Assembly (NCBI GenBank): GCA_002420085.1
Contig: DIHI01000080.1
Span: 73,318-95,054, forward strand
From: Lysobacterales bacterium UBA5700
GTDB taxonomy: Bacteria; Pseudomonadota; Gammaproteobacteria; Xanthomonadales; Xanthomonadaceae
DNA length: 21,737 nucleotides
Direction of reading: 5' to 3'
This document shows, piece after piece, positions 14,333-21,737 of the stretch. The stretch's first letter is position 1; every line of letters begins with the position of its first letter. The notes under the pieces were generated by a model. That model had not been told where the DNA came from, ran no database searches, and was given only the letters and a program-made list of their open reading frames with translations. A program made the translations under genes and the position numbers.

Positions 14333-16192
14333 ATGGACCACGGCAATTCGCTGCAAACCATCGTCGTCTTTCTGATCGCCGCCGTGATCGCGGTGCCGCT
14401 TGGCCGTCGGCTGGGCCTGAGCGCGGTGATCGGCTATCTGGCTGCCGGTGTCGCGATCGGGCCACATGTGCTCGGGCTGGTCGCCGACGTCGAGGACACT
14501 CTGGCGATTTCCGAGTTCGGGGTGGTCATGCTGCTGTTCGTGATCGGGCTGGAGTTGTCGCCCGGACGACTGTGGGTGATGCGCCGTCAGGTCTTCGGGA
14601 TCGGTTCGCTGCAAGTGCTGCTGAGTGCGCTGGCGATTGCGCTGCTGCTGTCCGGGCTCGGGTTGGGCTGGAAGGCAGTGGCGATCATCGGCATGGGCCT
14701 GGCGTTGTCGTCCACGGCGGTCGGGCTGCAACTGCTGGCCGAGCGCAGGGAACTGACCAGCGATCATGGCCGCGCCACGTTCGGCATCCTGCTGTTCCAG
14801 GACATCATCGCGATCCCGCTGCTGGCGGCGATCCCGCTGCTCGGTGAGGCCAAGGCCGCTGCCCGCAGCGTGCCACCGATCGAGGCCGTCATGAATGCCG
14901 TGGTGGTGATCGGTCTGGTCATACTCGGCGGTCGTTACGTGTTGCGCTACCTGTTCCGTGCCGTGGCCAAGGCGCGGATGGTCGAGGTGTTCTCGGCGGC
15001 GGCACTGGCGGTGGTGGTCGGCACCGCCTGGCTGATGGAGACGGTCGGCCTGAGCATGGGCTTGGGTGCTTTCCTGGCCGGCATGCTGCTCGCCGACAGC
15101 GAGTATCGACACGAGTTGGAATCGCACATCGAGCCGTTCAAGGGCCTGTTCCTCGGACTGTTCTTCATCGCGGTCGGGATGAGCATCGACCTCGGGGTGA
15201 TCGGCTCGGAGCCGGCACGGATCGCGATCGGGGTCGGTCTGCTGCTAGGGATCAAGGCGATCCTGCTGTACGGTCTCGGTCGTCTGGCGCGGCTGGACAA
15301 CGGGGATGCCATGCGGCTCGGTGTGCTGTTGGCGATGGGCGGCGAGTTCGGTTTCGTGGTGTTTGCCGAATCGTTCAAGTACGGGCTGATCGATGCCGCC
15401 TGGCGGGATCTGCTGGTGGTGGTGGTCGGTGTCAGCATGGCGGTGACGCCCATGCTGCTGATCGTGGTCAGTCATTGGTTGGCGCGACATCCGGCCAGGG
15501 TCGCGCCGCGCGAATTCGATCAGATCGGTCCCGGCCATCCGAGGGTCATCATCGCCGGCTTCGGCCGGGTCGGGCAGATCGTCGGCCGCATGCTGACTGC
15601 CCAGCGGATTCCGTTCACGGCACTGGAGAACAGTCCGGAGCAGGTCGATTTTTCGCGTCGATTCGGCAACAAGATCTATTTCGGCGACCCGGCCCGGCCG
15701 GATCTGCTGCGCGCAGCCCATGTCGAGCACGCCGAGATCTTCGTGCTGACCACCGACAATCCGGAGGCCAATCTGCGGACCGCGCGGATGGTCAAGCGGC
15801 TGTTTCCACACATCAGGATCTACGCACGGGCACGCAACCGCCAGCACACCTTCAAGCTCATGGACCTCGGTGTCGATGGCGTGGTCCGCGAAACCTTCCA
15901 TTCCTCACTGGAATTGGGTCGGCAGGTGCTGGAGGCGCTCGGTGTCGCTCCTGAGCAGGCACGTGAGCGGATGCAGCGCTTCCTGGCCCACGATGAGGCG
16001 TTGCTGCAGGAGCAATACCTGGTCTACGACGACGATGCCGCCCTGGTGGCCTCGGCCCACGAGGCGCTGCGTGATCTGGTGGGATTGTTCGATGCCGATC
16101 GCATGCCGGGTGCGAATGTTGATGCGGAGGCGGCCGATGTTCGCTCGCCAGGCCAGCCCGATCGAGCGGACGGTGCGCGTCCAGGTGCCTGA
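14333..16192 (+). CDS. Kef-type K+/H+ antiporter with RCK (TrkA-N) domain
   Basis: A 619-residue inner-membrane protein of the CPA2 family, which lets potassium out in exchange for protons and in Kef systems protects against electrophiles. Residues 5 to about 385 hold some 12 membrane segments, including FQDIIAIP (155-162) with the D157 expected in the ion path, and HELESHIEPFKG (260-271), very like the regulatory loop of KefB/KefC. Residues 402-520 form the RCK_N domain with the nucleotide-binding GFGRVG (409-414); a helical tail follows. The frame is open back to 14171, but the conserved N-terminus begins at ATG 14333. No separate KefF/KefG-type ancillary subunit is seen nearby. It converges on the ankyrin-repeat gene with 80 bases between the stops. 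The family is firm; glutathione gating is not proved by the sequence. Confidence 0.93.
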   Translation: MDHGNSLQTIVVFLIAAVIAVPLGRRLGLSAVIGYLAAGVAIGPHVLGLVADVEDTLAISEFGVVMLLFVIGLELSPGRLWVMRRQVFGIGSLQVLLSALAIALLLSGLGLGWKAVAIIGMGLALSSTAVGLQLLAERRELTSDHGRATFGILLFQDIIAIPLLAAIPLLGEAKAAARSVPPIEAVMNAVVVIGLVILGGRYVLRYLFRAVAKARMVEVFSAAALAVVVGTAWLMETVGLSMGLGAFLAGMLLADSEYRHELESHIEPFKGLFLGLFFIAVGMSIDLGVIGSEPARIAIGVGLLLGIKAILLYGLGRLARLDNGDAMRLGVLLAMGGEFGFVVFAESFKYGLIDAAWRDLLVVVVGVSMAVTPMLLIVVSHWLARHPARVAPREFDQIGPGHPRVIIAGFGRVGQIVGRMLTAQRIPFTALENSPEQVDFSRRFGNKIYFGDPARPDLLRAAHVEHAEIFVLTTDNPEANLRTARMVKRLFPHIRIYARARNRQHTFKLMDLGVDGVVRETFHSSLELGRQVLEALGVAPEQARERMQRFLAHDEALLQEQYLVYDDDAALVASAHEALRDLVGLFDADRMPGANVDAEAADVRSPGQPDRADGARPGA

Positions 16193-16272
16193 CGTTCGCC
16201 TCGGTTCGATCCGGCCGTCGTCTCGGCGATCGTGACCCGCCGATGCGGTCGGGCGGCCGCTGCAATCGCCGG

Positions 16273-19200
16273 TCAGGGATCGGGCGTGCGCAGGAAGCGC
16301 GCCAGATTCGGTGTTCGGGGTGCGTCGAACTCGGCGGCGATGTCGACATAACCGCGCAACAGGGCGATCTCGCGGGGGGGACGGTTGTAGCGATCGCGCA
16401 AGTCGGGGTCGGCGCCAGCCGCCAGCAGGCGCCGGACAACCGTGCCGAGGCCATGCAGTGCCGCCAGATGGAGCGGACCGAAGCCGCGCTGATCGCGGAC
16501 ATCCAGCGAGGCGCCGGCCGCGAGCAGCCGTTCGACCGCCGTCAGCACCACGTCTTCCCGGCAGGGCGTTCCCGGTTCGGCACGAGCGCCGAGAACCAGC
16601 AGCAAGGGCGTGTGGCCTGATTCGGATGCGCCATCGATGTCTGAACCGGCACTCAGGCCAGTGTCGATCAACTCGGCGACCCGGCTCGGATCACGGGCCT
16701 GGAAGGCATACATGGCGGCACAGTGCAGGGCGGTGAATGCCTGTTCATCGCGATCGCTGACCTGGGCGCCGGCGGTGAGCAGGGCGCGTGCCAGTTCCGG
16801 AAAGCCGAGCGCGCAGGCCAGCATCAATGGGGTGATCGCGCCAGGCAGTGGCTGCGAGGGGTTGGCACCGGCGGCCAGCAGGCTGTCCACGATCTCGGCC
16901 TGGCGCATGCTGATGGCGGCCGACAGGGGGGTGGCGCCGGTATTGGCGGCGATACGGGTGTCGGCGCCACGATCGAGCAGGCGCTGCACGACATCGCGAT
17001 AGCCGCCGCCGGCGGCGCGGAGCAGGGCGGTGCAGCCCTGGCTGTCGCGGGTGTCGATCGCCAGGCCGAGGTCGAGCAGGCCGTCCACCGCGACCGCATC
17101 ACCCATCATGGCGGCGGCCGGCAGGTCGCCGGAATGCAGGGGTCGGCCGGGTGACTTCCAACGAGGCCAGTGCAGCCAGCGGGCCAGGTGGCGATGACCG
17201 GCGGCCAGTGCCAGGCCGTGGGCGGTCTGACCGTCCGAGGTCGGACGTTCGGGTGTGCCGCCATGCCGGATCAGCATCCGCACGGCGGTTTCGTCGCCAC
17301 TGGCGGCGGCCAGGTGCAGGGCGGTCTGACCGAGTCGGTCACGGGCGTTGGCATCGACTCCATGTTCGAGCAGGCTGCGGGTCAGGCCGGTGAAGCCAAG
17401 CCGGATGGCCAGATGCAGGGGCGGGTCGCCATTCGGACCGCTGGCGAACGGATCGGCGCCGCTGGCCAGCAGGCGCAGGGCCATGGCTTCGATCAAAGCG
17501 CCAGGGGCATGAGGGCCATTGCGGGCAGCACTGAGGAAGCGCGCCAATCCGCCGGCGCCGGAAAACGTGGTGCCGCGATCGAGGAGGGTGGCAAGGGTGG
17601 CGGCCGTGCTCGGTACGCGGTCGAGCAGGGCGAAGGCGATGCTGTCGCCGCCGGTGACTTCCAGCCGAGCCCCCGGATCGGCACCGAATTCCAGCAGCCA
17701 CTCGACGGCCTCGCGGCCGATGTCGGCAGCCAGGTCGTAGAGCAGGGCGCTGGCCCGCTGCGAGTCGAGCGGCGATACGGCCGCCATGTCGTCGGCGGCG
17801 TCCAGGCGGCCCTGTTCGAGCAGACGACGCAGCAGGTCTTCCGGGCGGGTGGCGTTGGCGTCGGCGACCGTTTCGTCGATGCCGACCGGTAGCGCCCGTG
17901 ATGGATCGAGCACCCGGACCAGACGCCAGCGACCGGCGGCGATCAGGTGGTCGAGCGGCGTGTGGTCGGTGCGATCGCGCTGGGCAGGGTCGACCCCGAG
18001 ACCGAGCAGCAACTCGACGCAGGCTTCGCTGGCGCGGTCGGATTCGGCCAACAGGGCCAGGGCGTTGCGACCATCCGGCAGACTGGCGTGCGGATCGGGT
18101 CGGGCCGGCGCAAGGGCGCACAGAGACAGCATGCGGCCTTCGCGGGCGGCGGCGAGCATGGCGGTGCTGCCGTCATCGGCGGCCCGATCGACGTCGGCAC
18201 CGGCAGCCAGCAGGGCGGCCACGATCTCGGCATTGCCGAGCCCGGCGGCGTGGATCAGGGCGCTGCGACCGGTCTCGTCGCAGGCATCAGGCTTGGCCTT
18301 GTGGCGCAGCAGCAGATGGACGCCGGTAACGTTGTCCTCGCCGCTGGCAGCCGGGATCAGGGCCGGCAGGCCGCCGTCCGGCTGGGGAGTGGCGCCACGC
18401 TCCAGCAAGACCTTGACCAGCGGCCAGTTGCCGATCGCGCAGGCGGTCGCCAGCGGACTCAGCCGTTCGCGGTCGAGGGCATCGATCTCGGCACCGGCAT
18501 CGAGCAGGGCGATGGCGATGGCCGGATCGCTGTTGCGGGCGGCGTGGTGCAGGGCGGTCGCGCCCGAGGCTTCGGTGGCGCGCGGATCGGCGCCATTGGT
18601 GAGCAGCATCGTGACCGCCTCGACCCGACCGTGCCAACTGTCGCGCGTCGCTGCCAGCAATGGGGTCAGGCCGGCATGGCTGCGATTGACGTCGGCACCG
18701 GCTGCGATCAGGGCGCGCAGCACCCGCAGATCGGGCAGCAGGGCCGCCAGCATCGGCAGGGTGCGCTGGTCGTGGTCATCGACGGCCGGCAGGGCATTGC
18801 TGTCGGCGCCCTCGGACAGCAGGGCCAGGGCGCGATCGGACAGGCCAGCGGCGACCGCGACATACAGACGCTCGTTGATCGAAAGGCTCGGCGTGTCGGC
18901 CCTGGCTGCCTGGACTTCGACCGGAATCGGCGTGTCGGCCCCCGGTGCAGCGGCTGCGGGCGCGGCGACTTCGGTGGTGCCGGCGCGGCGGGCGCTGCTG
19001 GCATCGCTGCCGATCAGGGTGTCGCTGTGGCGGCGGACATCTATGGCCGCCAGCAAGGTGGTCAAGGGGAGGGCGAACGCCTGCACCAGCAGCAGTTCGA
19101 TCCGGAAATCGCCGAGATAGCGGTCGAGCAGGACCAGCATCGGCAGGGGCAGCAGGGCGATCAGCGCCAGTACCGCCATCGGCAGGCGAGCGAGCGGTGG

Positions 19201-19623
19201 CGGTCCGACCTGGTCGGCAACGGCCGCCAGAAGGTCACCGACCGAGCGGGTGCCGCGCGCTGCGGTCACCAGGGCCGGCCAGCCGTACCACAGCAGGGTC
19301 AGCAGCAGGCCGGCACCGGCCGAGAACAGCAGCAGTGGCGGCAGTGCCGGACGCGACAGGAAGGTCGCCAGCGCCCACATCAGCAATGGGGTGGACAGGA
19401 ACCAGACCAGGCCGGTCAGGATCACCACTGGCAACACGCTGCCTGCTTGTGGCGAGCGCCCGATCAGGCTGCCCAGTCCGACCAGCAGGGCAGCGGTCGC
19501 CGGCCAGGTCAGCAGGATCGTCCAGGTCTCCGGTCGCCAGATCGGCAGCAGCAGGACCGCCAGGCCAGCGGCGACCAGGAGTGCTGCAGGCAGTGGCGCC
19601 ATGCCGGGCGGGGCTCGATTCAC
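16273..19623 (-). CDS. Membrane-anchored ankyrin-repeat protein, 1116 residues
   Basis: The N-terminal 195 residues hold about six hydrophobic segments (roughly 11-29, 35-54, 62-84, 95-115, 147-167 and 174-194). A low-complexity Ala/Pro linker follows to about 245. From there to about 1100, some 20 or more ankyrin-type repeats can be read, for example GATALHHAARNSDPAIAIA, GQTALHLAAASGDETAVRML and GFGPLHLAALHGLGTVVRRL, with the LL..GAD.. turn recurring. Repeats in the middle (about 560-690) are degenerate. Ankyrin stacks bind other proteins, so a scaffold at the inner membrane is likely; no catalytic domain is seen. The GTG start at 19623 is chosen because it overlaps the YcgL stop codon as GTGA, which implies translational coupling; ATG 19602 is the alternative. 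The orientation of the repeats (cytoplasm with an even number of membrane segments and an inside N-terminus) is inferred. Confidence 0.9.
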   Translation of the reverse strand: MNRAPPGMAPLPAALLVAAGLAVLLLPIWRPETWTILLTWPATAALLVGLGSLIGRSPQAGSVLPVVILTGLVWFLSTPLLMWALATFLSRPALPPLLLFSAGAGLLLTLLWYGWPALVTAARGTRSVGDLLAAVADQVGPPPLARLPMAVLALIALLPLPMLVLLDRYLGDFRIELLLVQAFALPLTTLLAAIDVRRHSDTLIGSDASSARRAGTTEVAAPAAAAPGADTPIPVEVQAARADTPSLSINERLYVAVAAGLSDRALALLSEGADSNALPAVDDHDQRTLPMLAALLPDLRVLRALIAAGADVNRSHAGLTPLLAATRDSWHGRVEAVTMLLTNGADPRATEASGATALHHAARNSDPAIAIALLDAGAEIDALDRERLSPLATACAIGNWPLVKVLLERGATPQPDGGLPALIPAASGEDNVTGVHLLLRHKAKPDACDETGRSALIHAAGLGNAEIVAALLAAGADVDRAADDGSTAMLAAAREGRMLSLCALAPARPDPHASLPDGRNALALLAESDRASEACVELLLGLGVDPAQRDRTDHTPLDHLIAAGRWRLVRVLDPSRALPVGIDETVADANATRPEDLLRRLLEQGRLDAADDMAAVSPLDSQRASALLYDLAADIGREAVEWLLEFGADPGARLEVTGGDSIAFALLDRVPSTAATLATLLDRGTTFSGAGGLARFLSAARNGPHAPGALIEAMALRLLASGADPFASGPNGDPPLHLAIRLGFTGLTRSLLEHGVDANARDRLGQTALHLAAASGDETAVRMLIRHGGTPERPTSDGQTAHGLALAAGHRHLARWLHWPRWKSPGRPLHSGDLPAAAMMGDAVAVDGLLDLGLAIDTRDSQGCTALLRAAGGGYRDVVQRLLDRGADTRIAANTGATPLSAAISMRQAEIVDSLLAAGANPSQPLPGAITPLMLACALGFPELARALLTAGAQVSDRDEQAFTALHCAAMYAFQARDPSRVAELIDTGLSAGSDIDGASESGHTPLLLVLGARAEPGTPCREDVVLTAVERLLAAGASLDVRDQRGFGPLHLAALHGLGTVVRRLLAAGADPDLRDRYNRPPREIALLRGYVDIAAEFDAPRTPNLARFLRTPDP

Positions 19624-19916
19624 TCGCGGGACTCCTGGATATCGCCCCGGCTGTGCCAGGTCGGGATGTGAACGGATGGGCCGGCATCGCCGGGGGGCAG
19701 TTGCAGGTGATAGCCGTATCGATCGAGATTGGCGATCACCTGCTGTGGGTTTTCGCGCGCCAGACGTCGATCCGGCGTGAGGTCCAGTTCAAGCACCCAG
19801 GCCAATTCGCCCAGCCGTTCGCGCAGCGAACCCGGCAGGTGCTGAAAACCGTCGCGTTCGCGCAGATAGACATAGGTGTCCGGGCGGCGCTGGCTCTTGT
19901 AAATGTGGGCGTGCAT
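19620..19916 (-). CDS. ycgL: YcgL-domain protein
   Basis: A 98-residue protein of the YcgL family (formerly DUF709), small gammaproteobacterial proteins of unknown function. The match is visible at the start (MHAHIYKSQRRPDTYVYLRE, compare the IYRSSKRDQTYLYVEKKD form in E. coli) and at the conserved YGYHLQLPPGD. The ATG at 19916 is chosen because it gives the normal N-terminus; the frame is open further upstream. The acidic C-terminal tail after residue 78 is not conserved. The TGA stop overlaps the GTG start of the ankyrin gene by four bases, so the two are very likely one operon. The gene diverges from the nitrilase with 113 bases between starts. Confidence 0.9.
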   Translation of the reverse strand: MHAHIYKSQRRPDTYVYLRERDGFQHLPGSLRERLGELAWVLELDLTPDRRLARENPQQVIANLDRYGYHLQLPPGDAGPSVHIPTWHSRGDIQESRE

Positions 19917-20017
19917 GGTCTGGCTTGATCTCTGATCGCCAAGGATACCCGCAGCCGGTGTGCCAGCGGTGGCGCCGTGGACACCGATTGCCGCTGGCAC
20001 ACGGGCGCGGCACGTGG

Positions 20018-20023
20018 CAGGCT
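20018..20023 (+). promoter_or_regulatory. Possible -10 box of a leaderless nitrilase mRNA
   Basis: CAGGCT is followed by exactly six bases and the ATG at 20030; CTGGCA (19994-19999) lies 18 bases before it and matches four of six -35 positions. The hexamer is a poor -10 match, so the support comes mainly from the same layout before two other genes in the window. Confidence 0.3.
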
Positions 20024-20029
20024 GGGCCG

Positions 20030-20992
20030 ATGACCGATCATCATTCCGTGACCGTTGCCCTGGCCCAGATCGCCCCGGTCTGGTTGGATCGTCGCGCCAC
20101 CCTGGCTCGGGTGGTCGAGCATGTTCGACAGGCTGCCATCGAGGGTGCCCGTCTGGTCGTATTTGGCGAGGGTCTGGTTCCGGGCTATCCGTTCTGGGTC
20201 GAGCATACCGATGGCGCCCGCTTCGAGTCGGACGTGCAGAAGACGCTGTTCGCCCACTACCTCGATCAGGCGGTTTCGATCGATCGGGGTGATCTGGCGC
20301 CGGTGGCCGAGGCCGCCCGCGTCGGCGGTTGCTGGGTCGTGCTCGGGACCATCGAACGCGGCGATGATCGCGGCGGCCACAGTCTGTATTGCAGTCTGGT
20401 GCTGATCGACGCCGAGGGTGCGATCCGCAATGTTCACCGCAAGCTGGTGCCGACCTACGAGGAGCGGCTGGTGTGGTCGCCAGGCGATGGGCATGGCCTG
20501 CGGGTGTTCGATTTCGAGGGTTTCCGGCTCGGTGCCCTCAACTGCTGGGAGAACTGGATGCCGCTGGCGCGCTCGGCGCTGTACGCCCAGGGCCTGAACC
20601 TGCACGTCGCACTGTGGCCGGGCAATCTGCGCAACACCCGTGACCTGACCCGGCACATTGCCCGCGAGGCGCGCGCGTTCGTGCTGTCGGTCAGCGGCAT
20701 GTGCGGGCGCGAGGATGTCGGCCCGGGCCTGCCGCATGCCGCGCTGCTGCGCGCCGCCCTGCCGGAAACCTGCGCCGATGGCGGCTCCTGCCTGGCCGGT
20801 CCGGATGGCGAGTGGCTGATCGAGCCGCAGGTCGGCCGATCCGGGCTGTGGCTGGCGGAACTGCCGCTGGCGGCGGTTCATCGCGAGCGCCAGAACTTCG
20901 ATCCGTTCGGACATTACTCGCGACCGGATGTGCTCGAACTGTCGGTTGATCGCTGCCGCCGCACCGGTGTCCGCTGGCACGATGACGGATGA
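20030..20992 (+). CDS. Nitrilase-family carbon-nitrogen hydrolase
   Basis: A 320-residue cytoplasmic enzyme of the nitrilase superfamily, which uses a Glu-Lys-Cys triad to hydrolyse a nitrile or amide. The triad is visible: E47 in VVFGEGLVPGYPFW, K138 in HRKLVPTYEERLVW, and C172 in LNCWENWMP. The CWEN context after the nucleophile and the GYPFW segment match true nitrilases (which turn nitriles into carboxylic acids and ammonia) better than amidases or NAD synthetase domains. The length is within the usual 310-360. The frame is open upstream to 19925, but the conserved beta strand (VTVALAQIAPVW) begins just after ATG 20030. There is no Shine-Dalgarno; a -10-like hexamer lies six bases before the ATG. 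The natural substrate cannot be read from the sequence, and neighbours give no clue. Confidence 0.92.
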   Translation: MTDHHSVTVALAQIAPVWLDRRATLARVVEHVRQAAIEGARLVVFGEGLVPGYPFWVEHTDGARFESDVQKTLFAHYLDQAVSIDRGDLAPVAEAARVGGCWVVLGTIERGDDRGGHSLYCSLVLIDAEGAIRNVHRKLVPTYEERLVWSPGDGHGLRVFDFEGFRLGALNCWENWMPLARSALYAQGLNLHVALWPGNLRNTRDLTRHIAREARAFVLSVSGMCGREDVGPGLPHAALLRAALPETCADGGSCLAGPDGEWLIEPQVGRSGLWLAELPLAAVHRERQNFDPFGHYSRPDVLELSVDRCRRTGVRWHDDG

Positions 20993-21057
20993 ATTCGATG
21001 CCGTGCCGATGACAGTATCGGTTCAGATTGCTGCTGCCGGCCACGCCATGGCGCGGT

Positions 21058-21063
21058 TAGACT
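21058..21063 (+). promoter_or_regulatory. Possible -10 box of the DUF2845-like gene
   Basis: TAGACT, identical to the hexamer before the XRE regulator gene, occurs 50 bases before the ATG at 21114. The -35 candidate, CTGCCG at about 18 bases upstream, is weak. Confidence 0.3.
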
Positions 21064-21113
21064 GTCGGTTGCGCCCGGCACGGGTTCGGGCATCGAAGTG
21101 ATCGAGATCGGCG

Positions 21114-21710
21114 ATGGCGTCTGCAATCTTCCGTCTGTGTGTGGCCCTGATCCTGCTGGTCGTATCCAGTGAGGCATTGGCACTGCGTTGCGATGGTCGG
21201 ATCGTCGCGACCGGCGATCGCGATTTTCAGGTTCGAGGACGGTGCGGCGCGCCCTACTTCGTGGACGGCTACAGCGAATTGGTCAGCTACGGCAGCGATC
21301 ACGACCAGGGCGGTTATGGCGGAACCACCTACCATCGATCCGAGCGGGTCTACGAGGACTGGTACTACAACTTCGGCGGCAATCGGCTGCTGTATCGACT
21401 GCGCTTCCGCGACGGCCGGCTGGTGCGCATCGACACCCATGGCTACGGTCGCAATCCGGGCGAATCGAAGCGCTGTGACGACGCAACACTGGCACGCGGC
21501 ACACCCATCGGCCAGGTCTATCTGCATTGCGGACCTCCCTATTCACGTCAGGCCCGCTATCGCGATGCCAGCACCGGTACCGGAGGCTATCGGCGACAAC
21601 GGCAGGTTCGCTATGAGGAGTGGCTGTATCCGTCACACCGCGCCGGTCATTCGCGGCTGGCGATCTTCATCGAGGGTCGGCTGCACCGGATCGAACACGT
21701 TCGCTACTGA
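21114..21710 (+). CDS. Exported protein with two DUF2845-like repeats
   Basis: A 198-residue protein beginning with a signal peptide (FRLCVALILLVVSSEALA, cleavage probably after residue 23), so it is periplasmic or secreted. The mature part is two copies of a DUF2845-like unit, about residues 24-107 and 119-198. Each copy opens with a cysteine pair 18 residues apart (C26/C44 and C121/C139) in the form C-x-G-like...CG.PY, and closes with an E-x-W-x-Y segment and a GRL.RI strand. The cysteines suggest one disulfide per copy in the periplasm. The function of DUF2845 is unknown. The start is supported by the signal peptide; the ribosome binding site is weak. It is 121 bases from the nitrilase on the same strand. 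Confidence 0.85.
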   Translation: MASAIFRLCVALILLVVSSEALALRCDGRIVATGDRDFQVRGRCGAPYFVDGYSELVSYGSDHDQGGYGGTTYHRSERVYEDWYYNFGGNRLLYRLRFRDGRLVRIDTHGYGRNPGESKRCDDATLARGTPIGQVYLHCGPPYSRQARYRDASTGTGGYRRQRQVRYEEWLYPSHRAGHSRLAIFIEGRLHRIEHVRY

Positions 21711-21737
21711 GCGAGCGAAGATCTGATCAGTCGAGCC

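Noticed and set aside
16212..16259. Nested inverted repeats CGGCCG and CGGCG/CGCCG between the convergent Kef-type and ankyrin genes
   Set aside because: The spacing of the arms is asymmetric and no T-tract is present on either strand, so a bidirectional terminator is not supported.
16273..18900. Dense short repeats on the minus strand that could suggest a repeat array
   Set aside because: They have the roughly 99-base period of ankyrin codons with divergent sequence, not identical repeats with unique spacers, so they are protein-coding repeats and not a CRISPR array.
17947..19671. A 574-codon plus-strand frame opposite the ankyrin gene
   Set aside because: It shows Gly/Gln-rich periodicity that mirrors the ankyrin repeats on the other strand, so it is a shadow of that gene.

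Overview
The window is about 21.7 kb of GC-rich bacterial DNA, densely packed with genes on both strands. The gene set suggests a gammaproteobacterium of the order Lysobacterales (Xanthomonadales). The pointers are an RpoH-type heat-shock sigma factor, a large TonB-dependent receptor of the Xanthomonas/Caulobacter class paired with a flavin-dependent halogenase, a GH13 alpha-glucosidase resembling the Xanthomonas/Halomonas enzymes, and a YcgL-family protein, which is a gammaproteobacterial family. The order is inferred; no rRNA or marker gene is present to prove it.

Layout: (1) 1-1443, the 3' part of rpoH, then an NYN-domain/OST-HTH protein likely to act on RNA. (2) 1455-7626, a carbohydrate block: a cytoplasmic alpha-glucosidase (minus strand), a divergent sodium:solute symporter and a large TonB-dependent receptor. 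Two near-identical 14-bp palindromic sites of LacI-operator type lie in the glucosidase/symporter intergenic region and just before the receptor, so the three genes probably form one sugar regulon. A strong rho-independent terminator closes the block. (3) 7785-9281, a tryptophan-halogenase-like flavoprotein with all key catalytic motifs. (4) 9400-13225, a smaller TonB-dependent receptor and an acyl-CoA ligase with its own sigma70-like promoter. (5) 13226-13860, a stretch of about 635 bp with no credible gene, holding a roughly 133-bp element with terminal inverted repeats and the control region of the next gene. (6) 13861-16192, a small XRE-type regulator and a Kef-type K+/H+ antiporter with an RCK domain. 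(7) 16273-19916 on the minus strand, a YcgL protein translationally coupled (GTGA overlap) to a 1116-residue membrane-anchored ankyrin-repeat protein. (8) 20030-21710, a nitrilase and an exported protein with two DUF2845-like repeats.

How the genes may work together: a model for the carbohydrate block is uptake of an alpha-glucoside across the outer membrane by the receptor and across the inner membrane by the symporter, followed by hydrolysis in the cytoplasm by the glucosidase, all under one LacI-family repressor encoded outside the window. The halogenase commonly sits beside such receptors, but its natural substrate is not evident here.

No tRNA, rRNA, CRISPR array, intact insertion sequence or prophage was seen. 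The least expected features are the complete halogenase beside a sugar-type receptor, the paired operators, a recurring -10-like hexamer exactly six bases before three start codons (suggesting leaderless mRNAs), the small inverted-repeat element, and the membrane ankyrin protein coupled to YcgL.
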